From NCBI RefSeq assembly GCF_024300825.1, contig NZ_CP101323.1:2542001-2606000 (forward strand): DNA of 64,000 bases, written 5' to 3'. Below the pieces are notes generated by a model. That model had not been told where the DNA came from and did no database searches. It saw only the letters and a program-made list of their open reading frames with translations. Shown in pieces: positions 8,497 through 16,976 of this stretch. A program made the position numbers and the translations under genes. This DNA comes from Natronomonas gomsonensis. GTDB lineage: Archaea; Halobacteriota; Halobacteria; Halobacteriales; Haloarculaceae. The stretch's first letter is position 1. The number at the start of each line of letters is the position of its first letter.

Positions 8497-9474
8497 CTAC
8501 CCCTCAAACGGCAACTCGGCTTCGTACCCGACCGCATCGACTATCGCATCGACGACTTCTTCGACGCCCTCGCCGGTCTCGACGCTCATGTAGTGGTCGG
8601 CCTCGACGTCCGTCGAGCGGTCGGCCTTGTTGCAGACGACCACCACGGGAGCGTCGAACTGCGATTCGATGTCGGCGAGCAACTCCAGTTGATCATCGAG
8701 CGGGTAGCCACAGGCTCCGCTGGCGTCGACCATTACCAACACCGCGTCGGCGAGATGCGTCAGCGCCGAAACCGCCTGAGCCTCGATGGCGTTGCGCTCC
8801 TCGGCGGGCCTGTCGAGCAGTCCCGGCGTATCGACCAACTGATACCGGATTCGGTCGCGTTCGAGGTGGCCGACGTTGATTCCCGTCGTCGTGTAGGGGT
8901 AGGTGGCGGTCTCGTTGCGTGCGTTGGTCACGCTGTTGACGAACGAGGACTTGCCGACGTTGGGGTAGCCGGCGACGACGATGGCCGGTTCGTCGGCGCG
9001 GATGTCGGGGAGAACTTTTAGCGCGTCCCGTGCTTCGCTGATGGCCAAGAGGTCGTCTTCGACCTGCTCGGTCACGTCGGCGAGTCGGGCAAAGGCCTGC
9101 TTGCGGAGCTTTCGTGCGGTTTCGAGGTCGGCGTTGCGGATGCGACTGTGGTACTCCTCGCGAATCTTGTCACACTGCCGACTGGCCCACATGACCTCCG
9201 AGAGCCGCTGCCGGAGCGCGTCGACGCCCTCGACGTCCGTATCCGCCAGCGTCGCGTCGGCGAGTTCGTAGTAGAACTCGTCGACCAATTCGAAGTCGGG
9301 CCACGACGTGACGACGTTGCCGAGGTTGTCCGAGAGGATGTTCGAGGCGGTCTGGAGCATCGACTCCTGGGCCTCGAACCCGGACTTCGCTCGCCCCGCG
9401 CGTGCCGCCCGCGAGAACGCCTTGTCGACCAACTCCTCCGACCGGGGCGTGGTCGGAAGGTCTTCGAAGTGCAT
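8497..9474 (-). CDS. NOG1-type GTPase
   Basis: A 325-residue protein of the NOG1/Obg-related group, cytoplasmic and thought to act in large-subunit ribosome assembly. Residues about 1-160 form the helical NOG1 N-terminal domain. The GTPase core then shows G1 GYPNVGKSS, G2 YPYTTTGINVGH, G3 DTPGLLDRP and G4 NKAD. Length agrees with archaeal NOG1 proteins, which lack the eukaryotic C-terminal extension. A GTATAAGG-like box lies just upstream on the minus strand. Confidence 0.86.
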   Translation of the reverse strand: MHFEDLPTTPRSEELVDKAFSRAARAGRAKSGFEAQESMLQTASNILSDNLGNVVTSWPDFELVDEFYYELADATLADTDVEGVDALRQRLSEVMWASRQCDKIREEYHSRIRNADLETARKLRKQAFARLADVTEQVEDDLLAISEARDALKVLPDIRADEPAIVVAGYPNVGKSSFVNSVTNARNETATYPYTTTGINVGHLERDRIRYQLVDTPGLLDRPAEERNAIEAQAVSALTHLADAVLVMVDASGACGYPLDDQLELLADIESQFDAPVVVVCNKADRSTDVEADHYMSVETGEGVEEVVDAIVDAVGYEAELPFEG

Positions 9475-9482
9475 ATCCTTGT

Positions 9483-9665
9483 TTGTACGTCCGGCCGTAT
9501 AAGGGCCGTGTATCGGCGTTCGTCACGCTCCTCGGGGCGACCCTCGGCGGCCCCGCGGGCGTCCTCGGCGGACTCGGTATCTTCGTCGTCGGCGTGCTCG
9601 TCGCGTTCCTCTTCGCCACCGACAGCGCCATCGGCGGCGCGATTGGCGGGTTCCTCGCCGATTAA
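9483..9665 (+). CDS. Possible 60-residue Gly-rich membrane protein
   Basis: The frame encodes a hydrophobic, glycine-zipper-like sequence (GATLGGPAGVLGG, then IFVVGVLVAFLF) with almost only G or C in third positions, like a real haloarchaeal gene. No ATG or GTG stands at a sensible place: the only nearby candidate is TTG at 9483, because the in-frame ATG at 9402 lies inside the divergent GTPase gene. It ends 24 nt before the ASCH gene. The start is uncertain. Confidence 0.4.
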   Translation: MYVRPYKGRVSAFVTLLGATLGGPAGVLGGLGIFVVGVLVAFLFATDSAIGGAIGGFLAD

Positions 9666-9689
9666 GTTCGTGGCACCCCAACGGCCGGT

Positions 9690-10010
9690 ATGGCATCCAT
9701 CGACGCCGACGCCCTGCTGCCGAACGACCGCGTGAAACAGGCCGTCCTCGCGGGTGACGTGACGCAACTCAGCCGCGGCGCCTCGAACCGCTATGCGACC
9801 GAAGGCGACACCTTCGCCATCGAGGAGACGACCTTCGAGGTGTCCAGCGTCGAGGAGCGCACGCTCGGCGATTTGACCGACGAGGACGCACAGCGGGAAG
9901 GCTCTGACTCACTGGAGGCGTACAAGGAGCGAATGAAGATGGTCCACGGCGGGAACTTCGAGTGGGACCCGACGAGCGAAATCGTCACCTACCGCTTCGA
10001 ACGTCAGTAG
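9690..10010 (+). CDS. ASCH/PUA-like domain protein
   Basis: A 106-residue protein. The sequence around ALLPNDRVKQAVLAGDVTQLSRG and the later EETTFEVSSVEERTLGDLTDEDA segment fit the ASCH beta-barrel fold related to PUA, proposed to bind RNA. The segment LEAYKERMKMVHGG is typical of the haloarchaeal form. No enzymatic residue pattern can be asserted. It has its own start 24 nt after the small membrane ORF. Confidence 0.68.
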   Translation: MASIDADALLPNDRVKQAVLAGDVTQLSRGASNRYATEGDTFAIEETTFEVSSVEERTLGDLTDEDAQREGSDSLEAYKERMKMVHGGNFEWDPTSEIVTYRFERQ

Positions 10011-10061
10011 TCGTCCGAACCGCCCATCAACACTTTTGCCAACACGCTCGTAGTCGGACGC

Positions 10062-10277
10062 ATGATTGCCCCCGCAGAAGCCGTCCGCGAAGCCCTCTTG
10101 GACGTTTTCGAGGAGCGATACGAGGGCGCGGTGGTCTACGCCGATGCCGATGGGGAGACGGTTCTCCACGAAGGGCCCGTCCGAATCAAAGCCAACGGCT
10201 GGCTCGAACTCCCCAGCGGGCGACTGTTGTCGCCCGAGTCGGTCCACCACGTCGATACCTACGAGGCGACCGATTAG
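10062..10277 (+). CDS. Conserved small hypothetical protein, 71 residues
   Basis: An acidic soluble protein with predicted helix (APAEAVREALLDVFEERY) followed by several beta strands. No known motif. Codon use matches neighbours and a short gap separates it from the ASCH gene. Its stop overlaps that of the convergent hisE by 4 nt. Confidence 0.55.
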   Translation: MIAPAEAVREALLDVFEERYEGAVVYADADGETVLHEGPVRIKANGWLELPSGRLLSPESVHHVDTYEATD

Positions 10278-10567
10278 CGCCGCTTTCGCAACTCCGCTCG
10301 CAGGTCTTCGAGGTCCATCTCCTTCATCGACAGCAACACGAGCATGTGGTAGACGATGTCGGCGGCCTCGTGGGCCAACTCCTCGCGGTCGTCGTCTTTC
10401 GCCGCCAGAATCAGTTCGGTCGTCTCCTCGCCTAACTTCTCTAGCACCGCGTTCTCGCCTTTCTCGTGGGTGAAAAGCGAGGTTGTGTAGGAGTCCTCCG
10501 GCAGCTCCTCCTTGCGGGACTCGATGACGTCGAACAGTTCGTCGAGTACGTCGTCTGCGTCGTCCAT
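10274..10567 (-). CDS. hisE: Phosphoribosyl-ATP diphosphatase
   Basis: A 97-residue all-helical MazG-like pyrophosphatase that converts phosphoribosyl-ATP to phosphoribosyl-AMP in the second step of histidine synthesis. Metal-binding motifs are visible: EKLGEETTELILAAK and then EELAHEAADIVYHMLVLL, with the Glu and Asp residues in the family spacing. The start ATG shares one base with the upstream stop (TGATG), so it is translationally coupled to the DUF151 gene. Confidence 0.9.
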   Translation of the reverse strand: MDDADDVLDELFDVIESRKEELPEDSYTTSLFTHEKGENAVLEKLGEETTELILAAKDDDREELAHEAADIVYHMLVLLSMKEMDLEDLRAELRKRR

Positions 10568-11010
10568 CAGGCCATCACCTCCCGAACGTCGTCGAGTTCG
10601 TCGTACTCGTCGAGCGGTTCGCGATTGGCCTCGAACACCGACGCCTCGATTTCGATGTCGGCGTTCGTTCGGGCCGCAAGCGCCAGCGAGTCGCTCGGTC
10701 GGGCGTCGACGACCGCCTCGTCCCGCGGCGTCTCGAGGTGGAGGTCCGCGACGTAGGTGCCGTCGTCGAGACCGGAAACGACGACGCGCTCGACGCGCCC
10801 CCCGAGTTCCTCCATCACGTCCAACAGGAGGTCGTGGGTGAGCGGCCGGCCGATATCGGTGGCGTCGAGGCCCCGAGCGATGCTCGTCGCCTCCTCGACG
10901 CCGATGAAGATGGGCAACACCTCGTCGTCGCCCTCGACGCCGAGCGTCACGACCGCCGCGAGTCCCGAGGCGGTCTCGGCGACGCGAACCCCCTCGATGT
11001 GTGCGTTCAT
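10567..11010 (-). CDS. Bifunctional nuclease family protein (DUF151)
   Basis: A 147-residue DUF151 protein. It shows the family features VLPIFIGVEEATSIARGL and the later ARPSDSLALAARTNADIEIE. Plant members have DNase and RNase activity; archaeal substrate is unknown. The start at 11010 (MNAHIEGVRVAE) is favoured over the longer frame, which adds Arg-rich shadow sequence. It is the first gene of a two-gene unit with hisE. Confidence 0.82.
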   Translation of the reverse strand: MNAHIEGVRVAETASGLAAVVTLGVEGDDEVLPIFIGVEEATSIARGLDATDIGRPLTHDLLLDVMEELGGRVERVVVSGLDDGTYVADLHLETPRDEAVVDARPSDSLALAARTNADIEIEASVFEANREPLDEYDELDDVREVMA

Positions 11011-11069
11011 ATAGTCGAGAGGTGACGGCGGTTGAAAAAGCCACTCGCTTGCGGGCGGTGACGATGTCG

Positions 11070-11648
11070 CTACCGGAAAAATGCCAGGCCGTGAACCCGT
11101 GAATCGTCGGTCAACTCCGGATGGAACGCCGTCCCGACGACGTTGTCCGCTCGGACGGCGACCGGCCGTCCATCGAACGTGGCGAGTACGTCGATTTGGT
11201 CGCCGACCTCGTCGATGGCCGGCGCGCGGATGAAAACGGCGGGAAACGGCTCTTCGAGACCGGTCACGTCGAGGCCCGCCTCGAAACTGTCCTTCTGTCG
11301 GCCGAAGGCGTTGCGGTCGACGCTCACGTCGAGGATGTCGAGCGTCGTCACGCGGTCGTCCTTGGCGTCGCGGCTGGCGACGATGAGGCCGGCACACGTG
11401 ACCAACATCGGCTTGCCGGCCGCGGCGTGGGCGCGAATCTCCTCGTCGATGCCCTCCTCCCGAAGCAGTCGCGAAATCGTCGTCGACTCTCCGCCGGGCA
11501 TGAGCAGTAGGTCACACTCCGGGACGACGCCGGCGGTCCGAATCTCCTCGACGGTGACCGACTCGCCGTGGCGCTCTGCGGCCCGGCGGATGGCCGCCGC
11601 GTGTTCGGCCACGTCGCCCTGTACCGCGATGACGCCCGCTGTGAGCAT
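11070..11648 (-). CDS. pdxT: Pyridoxal 5'-phosphate synthase glutaminase subunit
   Basis: A 192-residue class I glutamine amidotransferase that supplies ammonia to PdxS for vitamin B6 synthesis. Motifs: AGVIAVQGDVAEH at the start, LLMPGGESTT (oxyanion region), the nucleophile segment MLVTCAGLIV with Cys in the elbow, and the terminal catalytic FHPELTDD with His and Glu. The ATG at 11648 gives the family N-terminus; an in-frame GTG at 11663 would add five residues. PdxS is not in the window. Confidence 0.9.
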   Translation of the reverse strand: MLTAGVIAVQGDVAEHAAAIRRAAERHGESVTVEEIRTAGVVPECDLLLMPGGESTTISRLLREEGIDEEIRAHAAAGKPMLVTCAGLIVASRDAKDDRVTTLDILDVSVDRNAFGRQKDSFEAGLDVTGLEEPFPAVFIRAPAIDEVGDQIDVLATFDGRPVAVRADNVVGTAFHPELTDDSRVHGLAFFR

Positions 11649-11697
11649 ATGCGAGGTAGTCACCAGCGGTGGAAAAAGGACTCGAAACGGCCGGCCG

Positions 11698-12663
11698 CTA
11701 CAGTTCGGGTTCGATGTAGATGGTCTTCACGCGGTCGTCCCGCTCGCGCATCGCCGCCTCCATCTCGCTGATGCCGGTGTTGACCTCCTCGGTCGTCAGC
11801 CCCGAATCGAAACTCACGTCGGCTGTGACGAGGACCTGACCCGACCCGATGAACATCGTCCGGAAGTCGTCGACGTGGGTGACGCTCTCTTGGGATTCGA
11901 CGATTCCCCGGAGGTCACTTTCGACGTCGCTCGCGAGGCTCTCGCCGAGAATGAGCCGTTTGTTCTCGATGGCCAACAGCACCGCAAAGCCCATCAGCAA
12001 CACGCCGATGACGACCGCGCTGAAAGCGTCGTAGATGGGGTTCTCGGTGATGCGTGTGGCGACGATACCGAACAGCGCGACGACCAACCCCGCGAGAGCG
12101 ACGGTGTCCTCGGTGAACGCCGTCAGCGTCGTCAGGTCGCTCGTCCGGTCGAAGGCCTCCCGGTAGCCCGACCAGCCGTAGGTCTCCATCTGTCGCCGGA
12201 GTTCGGAGTTTGCCTTCACGAACGCGTAGGTCTCGAAGGCGATGCCGCCCAAGAGGATGGCGACGACAATCCAGAAGGGGTCAACCGGCGGCGTGATGTC
12301 GATTGTGTAGCCGAGGAACTCCGCGGGACCGGCTTCCGTTTCGTGGCCGCCCGCTCTGACCTCGCTGATGCCGTGTTTGAGGCTCTCCCAGCCGGCGATG
12401 CCGAACAGCAGCACCGAGACGAGAAAGGCATAGAAGAACTGCGCTTTCCCGTAACCGAACGGGTGTCTCCTGCTCGCGTCCTGTTGGCTGTACTTGATGC
12501 CGACCAACAGCAACACCTGATTGCCGGTGTCGGAGATGGAGTGATACGTCTCGGCCAGCATCGAGGGGCTTCCGGTCAACAGAAAGCCGATGAACTTCAG
12601 GACGGCGATACCGCCGTTGGCGAACATCGCCGCGAGGACGACGCCCGTACTACTGCCTGCCAT
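11698..12663 (-). CDS. Cation diffusion facilitator family transporter
   Basis: A 321-residue membrane transporter for divalent metal export. About six helices span residues 8-240, with the metal site HSISDTGNQ in TM2 and the second acidic site in TM5. The DASRRHPFGYGK loop after TM2 is typical of the ZnT9-like subgroup. A cytoplasmic ferredoxin-like domain makes up the C-terminal 80 residues. Metal specificity cannot be read from the sequence. Confidence 0.86.
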   Translation of the reverse strand: MAGSSTGVVLAAMFANGGIAVLKFIGFLLTGSPSMLAETYHSISDTGNQVLLLVGIKYSQQDASRRHPFGYGKAQFFYAFLVSVLLFGIAGWESLKHGISEVRAGGHETEAGPAEFLGYTIDITPPVDPFWIVVAILLGGIAFETYAFVKANSELRRQMETYGWSGYREAFDRTSDLTTLTAFTEDTVALAGLVVALFGIVATRITENPIYDAFSAVVIGVLLMGFAVLLAIENKRLILGESLASDVESDLRGIVESQESVTHVDDFRTMFIGSGQVLVTADVSFDSGLTTEEVNTGISEMEAAMRERDDRVKTIYIEPEL

Positions 12664-12728
12664 AGGACTACCGTTCGGGGGCGCACACTAAGCGTTGGTG
12701 TCATGCGGCCGGGGGTTCTACCGCGGGT

Positions 12729-13250
12729 ATGCTCGTCGTCCTCTCCGACACTCACGGCCGTGACTCGGCGCGACTCGAGGGGCGGACCGCCGAAGCCGTC
12801 GACGCGGCCGACCTCGTTATCCACGCTGGCGACTACATGACCGAGACCGTCCTCGATGCCTTCGAGGCGCGCTGTGACATCCGTGGCGTCTACGGAAACA
12901 ACGACCCGCCGGCGGTTCGGGAGCGCGTCCCCGCCGAGGAACTCGTCGAGTGGGCGGGACTCCGAATCGCGGTCGTCCACGGCCACGAACACACCGACAC
13001 GGCGCTGTCGATGCTCGGCCGGCAGACCAATGCCGACCTCCTCGTGTTCGGTCACTCCCACGCGCCGGAGTTCCGCGACGGTCCCGTTCCGATGTTGAAT
13101 CCGGGGAGTCACGCCGACCCGCGGTGGAACCGGCCCGGACACGCGGAGTTGGAGTTCGACGACGCGGCCGGTCGCGCCGAGGGACGACTCGTCGAACCCG
13201 CTGGCGAGGTGTTCGAGCGGTTCGTCGTCGACCCGCGGCCACTCGAGTAG
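12729..13250 (+). CDS. Metallophosphoesterase (YfcE/MJ0936 family)
   Basis: A 173-residue calcineurin-like phosphodiesterase. Motifs in order: LSDTHGRD (D-x-H), HAGDYM (GD), YGNND (GNND), VVHGHE (GH) and VFGHSHAPE (GHxH), all metal ligands of the binuclear site. Archaeal relatives hydrolyse phosphodiester model substrates and possibly 2',3'-cyclic nucleotides; the in vivo substrate is unknown. Confidence 0.88.
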   Translation: MLVVLSDTHGRDSARLEGRTAEAVDAADLVIHAGDYMTETVLDAFEARCDIRGVYGNNDPPAVRERVPAEELVEWAGLRIAVVHGHEHTDTALSMLGRQTNADLLVFGHSHAPEFRDGPVPMLNPGSHADPRWNRPGHAELEFDDAAGRAEGRLVEPAGEVFERFVVDPRPLE

Positions 13251-13424
13251 CCGTCGCTCGGTGAGTGATAGAGGAAGAACGCGCCGAACGCCGGGCGGGG
13301 ATGTCGGAGGGGTCGTCAGCGGGGATGGAGGGCCGAAGCGTTCAGCGCGTTCGGTACGTCTACCGGTGATAATAAGGCACCAACGGAAGGTCAAAAGGCG
13401 ATTTGACGTATCGAAACGCCGGAA

Positions 13425-14288
13425 CTACCGACCGCGGAGGTACGTCAGCGCGACGACGACGGTCAGCACCGTCGCCCCGCCGAGGAAGAACGCGACGCCC
13501 GGCTGTAGCCCCGCCCCGAACAGCGCGTCGAACAGCGGGTCGAGGAACTCGGCGGCGCCGTCCGCGGGTGTCGCCGCCTCCTCGGCGGTGGGCATCGGCG
13601 TCGCCGTCTCCGCGGTCGTCGACGCCTCTTCGGTCGGTACCGGCGTGTCCATCGGTTCGACGGTTCTCGTACTCTCGGTGGCCTCCGGTGCCGGCGTCTC
13701 CGTCACGTCGAAGGCGCCCACGTCGTTGCCCTCGGTGGTCGTCGCGGTTGCCTGCGGTGTCTGCTCTGGTGTTGGGGTCTGTGTCGCCTCTGCGGCCCCA
13801 CCGGCTCCATCGGCGCCACCGTTTCCACCGCCGCCGGCGGGGGCGGCGCCTTCGGGGACGCCACCGAACAGTTCCTGGACGGCGAAGGCGCCGACGACGA
13901 GGGCGAGAAAGCCGCCGAACAGTCGCGACAGCGCCGCCCGGAGTCCCGAGGCGCGTTCCTTCTCGCCAGCGAAGATGACCAGCGGGCTGTCGGCGGGGCC
14001 GTAGACGCGCATCTCTCGGCCCTTCTCGGAGTAGGCCGTCCCGACGACTTCGATTGCGCCGGCGTCTTCGAGCTTTTCGAGGTGATACTGGGCGTTCTGC
14101 AGGGAGGTGTCGGCCCGGTCGGCGAGCTCTCCGGGTGGCGCCGGGTCCTCGTGGAGTTCAGCGAGGAGCCGACGGGCCGTCGTAGAGGAGAGCGCGGCCA
14201 TCAGGTCGTCGGCCTCCTCGCTGTCGAGGCCGACGACCCGTGGCTCGCCGTCGGGAGAGACGTCCGGGCTGGAGGGCAGGAGGCTCAT
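13425..14288 (-). CDS. Membrane-anchored wHTH regulator with Thr/Pro-rich linker
   Basis: A 287-residue protein. Residues about 25-95 form an ArsR-type winged helix (SSTTARRLLAELHEDP, LADRADTSLQNAQYHLEKLEDAG). A hydrophobic helix follows at about 120-140, then roughly 100 residues of Gly, Thr, Pro, Ala and Glu without predicted structure, and a second hydrophobic helix near the C-terminus ending YLRGR. The DNA-binding end would be cytoplasmic and the linker outside, so it may pass an envelope signal to DNA. Target genes are unknown. Confidence 0.75.
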   Translation of the reverse strand: MSLLPSSPDVSPDGEPRVVGLDSEEADDLMAALSSTTARRLLAELHEDPAPPGELADRADTSLQNAQYHLEKLEDAGAIEVVGTAYSEKGREMRVYGPADSPLVIFAGEKERASGLRAALSRLFGGFLALVVGAFAVQELFGGVPEGAAPAGGGGNGGADGAGGAAEATQTPTPEQTPQATATTTEGNDVGAFDVTETPAPEATESTRTVEPMDTPVPTEEASTTAETATPMPTAEEAATPADGAAEFLDPLFDALFGAGLQPGVAFFLGGATVLTVVVALTYLRGR

Positions 14289-14389
14289 TGTCGTTCGTTT
14301 TTAACCGCGGGGCTAAGAACTTTGTTCTGCGGCGTCTCGCCGAGCGGCCGCCCCGAAACGACTTTGCGGTGGCGCGGTAACCGGCGAGT

Positions 14390-14533
14390 ATGTTCCCCCT
14401 GCAGCTGCCCGAGGTCGACCCCGTCCTCGTCGGCATCATCGCGATACTGCTGCTCATCGTCTTCGCCTTCTTCCTGCTCATCCGGCGGACGCTGCTCAGC
14501 TTTTCCGAAGGGATGCGCGAAGGCCGGAAGTAG
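14390..14533 (+). CDS. 47-residue single-helix membrane protein
   Basis: MFPLQLPEVDPVLVGIIAIL begins a protein with one long hydrophobic helix followed by a basic end (LIRRTLLSFSEGMREGRK). Codon use is strongly haloarchaeal. I recall similar short conserved haloarchaeal proteins (a DUF7859-like group), unverified. It converges on the threonine aldolase gene 6 nt away. Function unknown. Confidence 0.65.
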   Translation: MFPLQLPEVDPVLVGIIAILLLIVFAFFLLIRRTLLSFSEGMREGRK

Positions 14534-14539
14534 CCGCAG

Positions 14540-15544
14540 TTACGCCGCCCGCTCGATTCGCCGAACCGCGGCGTCGATGTCACCGTCGACGTCGAGGTGC
14601 GTACAGAACCGCACGAGGTGCTCTCCGAACGGCACGCCCAACACGTCTTCGTCTTCACAACGTTCGAGGAACGCCTCGGCCGGGTCTTCGGTTTCGACCA
14701 ACACGATGTTCGTCTCCGGCTCTCGCGTCGACAGTCCCCGAATCGCTCCCACTCCCTCGGCCAGTCGCCGGGCGTTTTCGTGGTCGTCGGCCAGTCGCTT
14801 TCGGTTCTCCAACGCGAGGAGTCCGGGTGCGGCGACCATCCCGGCCTGTCGCATCCCGCCGCCGAACAGTTTCCGAACCCGGTGGGCCGCCTCGATGAAC
14901 GCCTCGCTGCCGGCGAGCATCGACCCGACGGGCGCGCCGAGTCCCTTCGAGAGACAGCACATCACCGAATCGACCTCGCGAGCGAGACGAGCGGCGTCGG
15001 TCCCCAGTGCCGCCGCAGCGTTGAACAGTCGCGCCCCGTCGAGATGCACCGACACACCGTGGTCGCCCGCCACCTCGCAGGCGGCGTCGATTCGCTCTGC
15101 CGAGATGGCCGTCCCGCCCTTGCTGTTGTGGGTGTTCTCCAGACACAGCAACCCGGTTCCGGGGCGGTGGTCGTCGGCCTCGACGTACCCCTCACGAACC
15201 GCATCGGGCGTGACGACGCCGCGGTCGCCGCCGTCTATCGTCCGCGCCTGCAGGTCGGCGTGCTGTGCGAGGCCGCCCAACTCCCACTTGTAGACGTGGC
15301 TCTCGCGTTCGACGAGTACCTCTTGGCCCGGTTCGGTGTGGACCTTCGCGGCGATTTGGTTGCCCATCGTCCCCGAGGGAACGAACAGTGCGTCCTCCTT
15401 GCCGGCCAAATCGGCGAACGTCGATTCGAGGTCGTTTATCGTCGGGTCTTCGCCATACACGTCGTCGCCGACCGTGGCGTCGGCGGCGGCCTCCCGCATC
15501 GCAGGAGAGGGTTTCGTCACCGTGTCGCTGCGTAAATCTATCAT
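14540..15544 (-). CDS. ltaE: Low-specificity L-threonine aldolase
   Basis: A 334-residue PLP enzyme of fold type I that cleaves L-threonine or allo-threonine to glycine and acetaldehyde. Visible motifs: LRSDTVTKP at the N-terminus, [30 protein letters not shown] (the Asp that holds the PLP nitrogen) and [12 protein letters not shown] with the Schiff-base Lys. Length is normal. Confidence 0.9.
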   Translation of the reverse strand: MIDLRSDTVTKPSPAMREAAADATVGDDVYGEDPTINDLESTFADLAGKEDALFVPSGTMGNQIAAKVHTEPGQEVLVERESHVYKWELGGLAQHADLQARTIDGGDRGVVTPDAVREGYVEADDHRPGTGLLCLENTHNSKGGTAISAERIDAACEVAGDHGVSVHLDGARLFNAAAALGTDAARLAREVDSVMCCLSKGLGAPVGSMLAGSEAFIEAAHRVRKLFGGGMRQAGMVAAPGLLALENRKRLADDHENARRLAEGVGAIRGLSTREPETNIVLVETEDPAEAFLERCEDEDVLGVPFGEHLVRFCTHLDVDGDIDAAVRRIERAA

Positions 15545-15672
15545 ACAGGATTACTGGTCGCTCCCGTCTTAGCGGTGGCGGGTCGACGGGTATCTCACGA
15601 GCACCGCCGGCCCGCGTCGTCGAGGGACCGTCGGACCGGCGGTTTTTAGCCGATGACGACTGACTCTCGGGT

Positions 15673-16152
15673 ATGGACGTGAAGTCACGCCACCACCTCC
15701 GGTCGGACGAAATCAGCGAACTGGAGGCCGACCTCGCCGACCACCTCGGCGTCGACCTCGACGGAAACGACTACGAACGCGTCGAGTTCACCGATGTCGA
15801 TCGCGAAGTCGTCCTCGTCGACGGCGACCCGCTCGTCGCCTCCTTCGACGGCGACCTCTTTCTCACGGTCCGCGGCGCCAACGAGTATCCGCCACAGAAC
15901 CACGTCGTCACCGTCGACTCGGGAGCCATCTCCTTCGTCTCCGACGGCGCGAACGTGATGCGTCCGGGCATCACCGAAGCGACCGACGACATCGAACCCG
16001 GCGACCTCGTCGTCATCGTCGAGGAGACTCACAGCAAGGCCCTCGCCATCGGTCGGGCGGAGGCCGACGGCGACGACATGGTCGGCGACAGCGGGAAAGT
16101 CGTCGAGTCGCTGCACCACGTCGGCGACGACCTCTACGAGTTCCACGTCTAA
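15673..16152 (+). CDS. PUA domain RNA-binding protein (MCT-1-like)
   Basis: A 159-residue protein. Residues about 1-75 form the pre-PUA domain found in archaeal and MCT-1/Tma20-type proteins. Residues 76-150 form a PUA domain with GANVMRPGITEATDDIEPGDLVVI and SKALAIGRAE. Such proteins act in tRNA or translation-initiation contexts in eukaryotes; the archaeal function is open. Stop overlaps that of the convergent PHP gene by 4 nt. Confidence 0.85.
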   Translation: MDVKSRHHLRSDEISELEADLADHLGVDLDGNDYERVEFTDVDREVVLVDGDPLVASFDGDLFLTVRGANEYPPQNHVVTVDSGAISFVSDGANVMRPGITEATDDIEPGDLVVIVEETHSKALAIGRAEADGDDMVGDSGKVVESLHHVGDDLYEFHV

Positions 16153-16922
16153 AGCGACAACTCGGCGGTCTTGAGGCCGTGTGCCGCGACGAACTTCTCC
16201 AGTTCCTCCTTCCGTTCGCCCATCTCGGTCGGGTCGTGGCTGTCGGTGCCGGGAACGAACTCGACGCCGTATTCCGCCAGTACGTCGAGAAAGTCGGGAT
16301 TGGGATGGAACTCGCCGTAGTCGGCGAGGATGCGGCCGGCGTTGAGTTCGAGTTTCGTTCGGGAGTCGGCGGCCGCCTCCGCGACCGCCCGGTAGTGGTC
16401 TTCGGTCGCGTACCCACGGAGGGCGGGGTTGCGCTCCACTAAATCGACGTGGGCTGCGATGTCGAACAACTCCGATTCCAGCAGCGAAACGGCCTCCTCG
16501 TAGAACGTGTCGACCAACCGCGAGCGCTCATCGTCGGTCTTCTTTTCGAAGTACGGTTCGATGTGGACGTTCATCCCGTCGAGGTGGTGGACGCTGCCGA
16601 TGGCGTAGGCGAAATCGGCCTCGTCCAGAAACGTCGCAATCGTCTCCTCGTCCCGGGCGTCGTAGTCCATCTCGACGCCGTCGTACACGTCGACATCGAA
16701 GCGGTCGTCGACGGTCTCGATGGCGTCGCGTCGACGCTCGTAGGTCACGTCGAGGTTGAAGCCGAGCGCCTTCTTCGCGCGCTTCTGGGCCGGCCGCGAG
16801 GAGACGTTGCAGTGGTCGGCGAAGCCGATGGCGTCGAGGCCGGCGTCTTCGGCGGCGCTGCACATCGACCACATGAAGCGGCCGTCGGAGTACGTCGAGT
16901 GGGTGTGATAGTCGACCCGCAC
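16149..16922 (-). CDS. PHP domain phosphoesterase, histidinol-phosphatase-like
   Basis: A 257-residue PHP-fold protein. The metal-binding N-terminus DYHTHSTYSDGR (HxH plus D), the FADHCN motif, GVEMDYD, a central AIGSVHHLDG and the terminal GTDSHDP supply the expected His and Asp ligands. The overall pattern is closest to HisK-type histidinol phosphatases, so a role in histidine synthesis is possible. PHP proteins differ in substrate, so this stays a likelihood. Confidence 0.8.
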   Translation of the reverse strand: MRVDYHTHSTYSDGRFMWSMCSAAEDAGLDAIGFADHCNVSSRPAQKRAKKALGFNLDVTYERRRDAIETVDDRFDVDVYDGVEMDYDARDEETIATFLDEADFAYAIGSVHHLDGMNVHIEPYFEKKTDDERSRLVDTFYEEAVSLLESELFDIAAHVDLVERNPALRGYATEDHYRAVAEAAADSRTKLELNAGRILADYGEFHPNPDFLDVLAEYGVEFVPGTDSHDPTEMGERKEELEKFVAAHGLKTAELSL

Positions 16923-16976
16923 GACTCGACTGTCGTCGCGGGGTTCCTTTAACCCGCTGGCGTCCCTACGTGGAGT

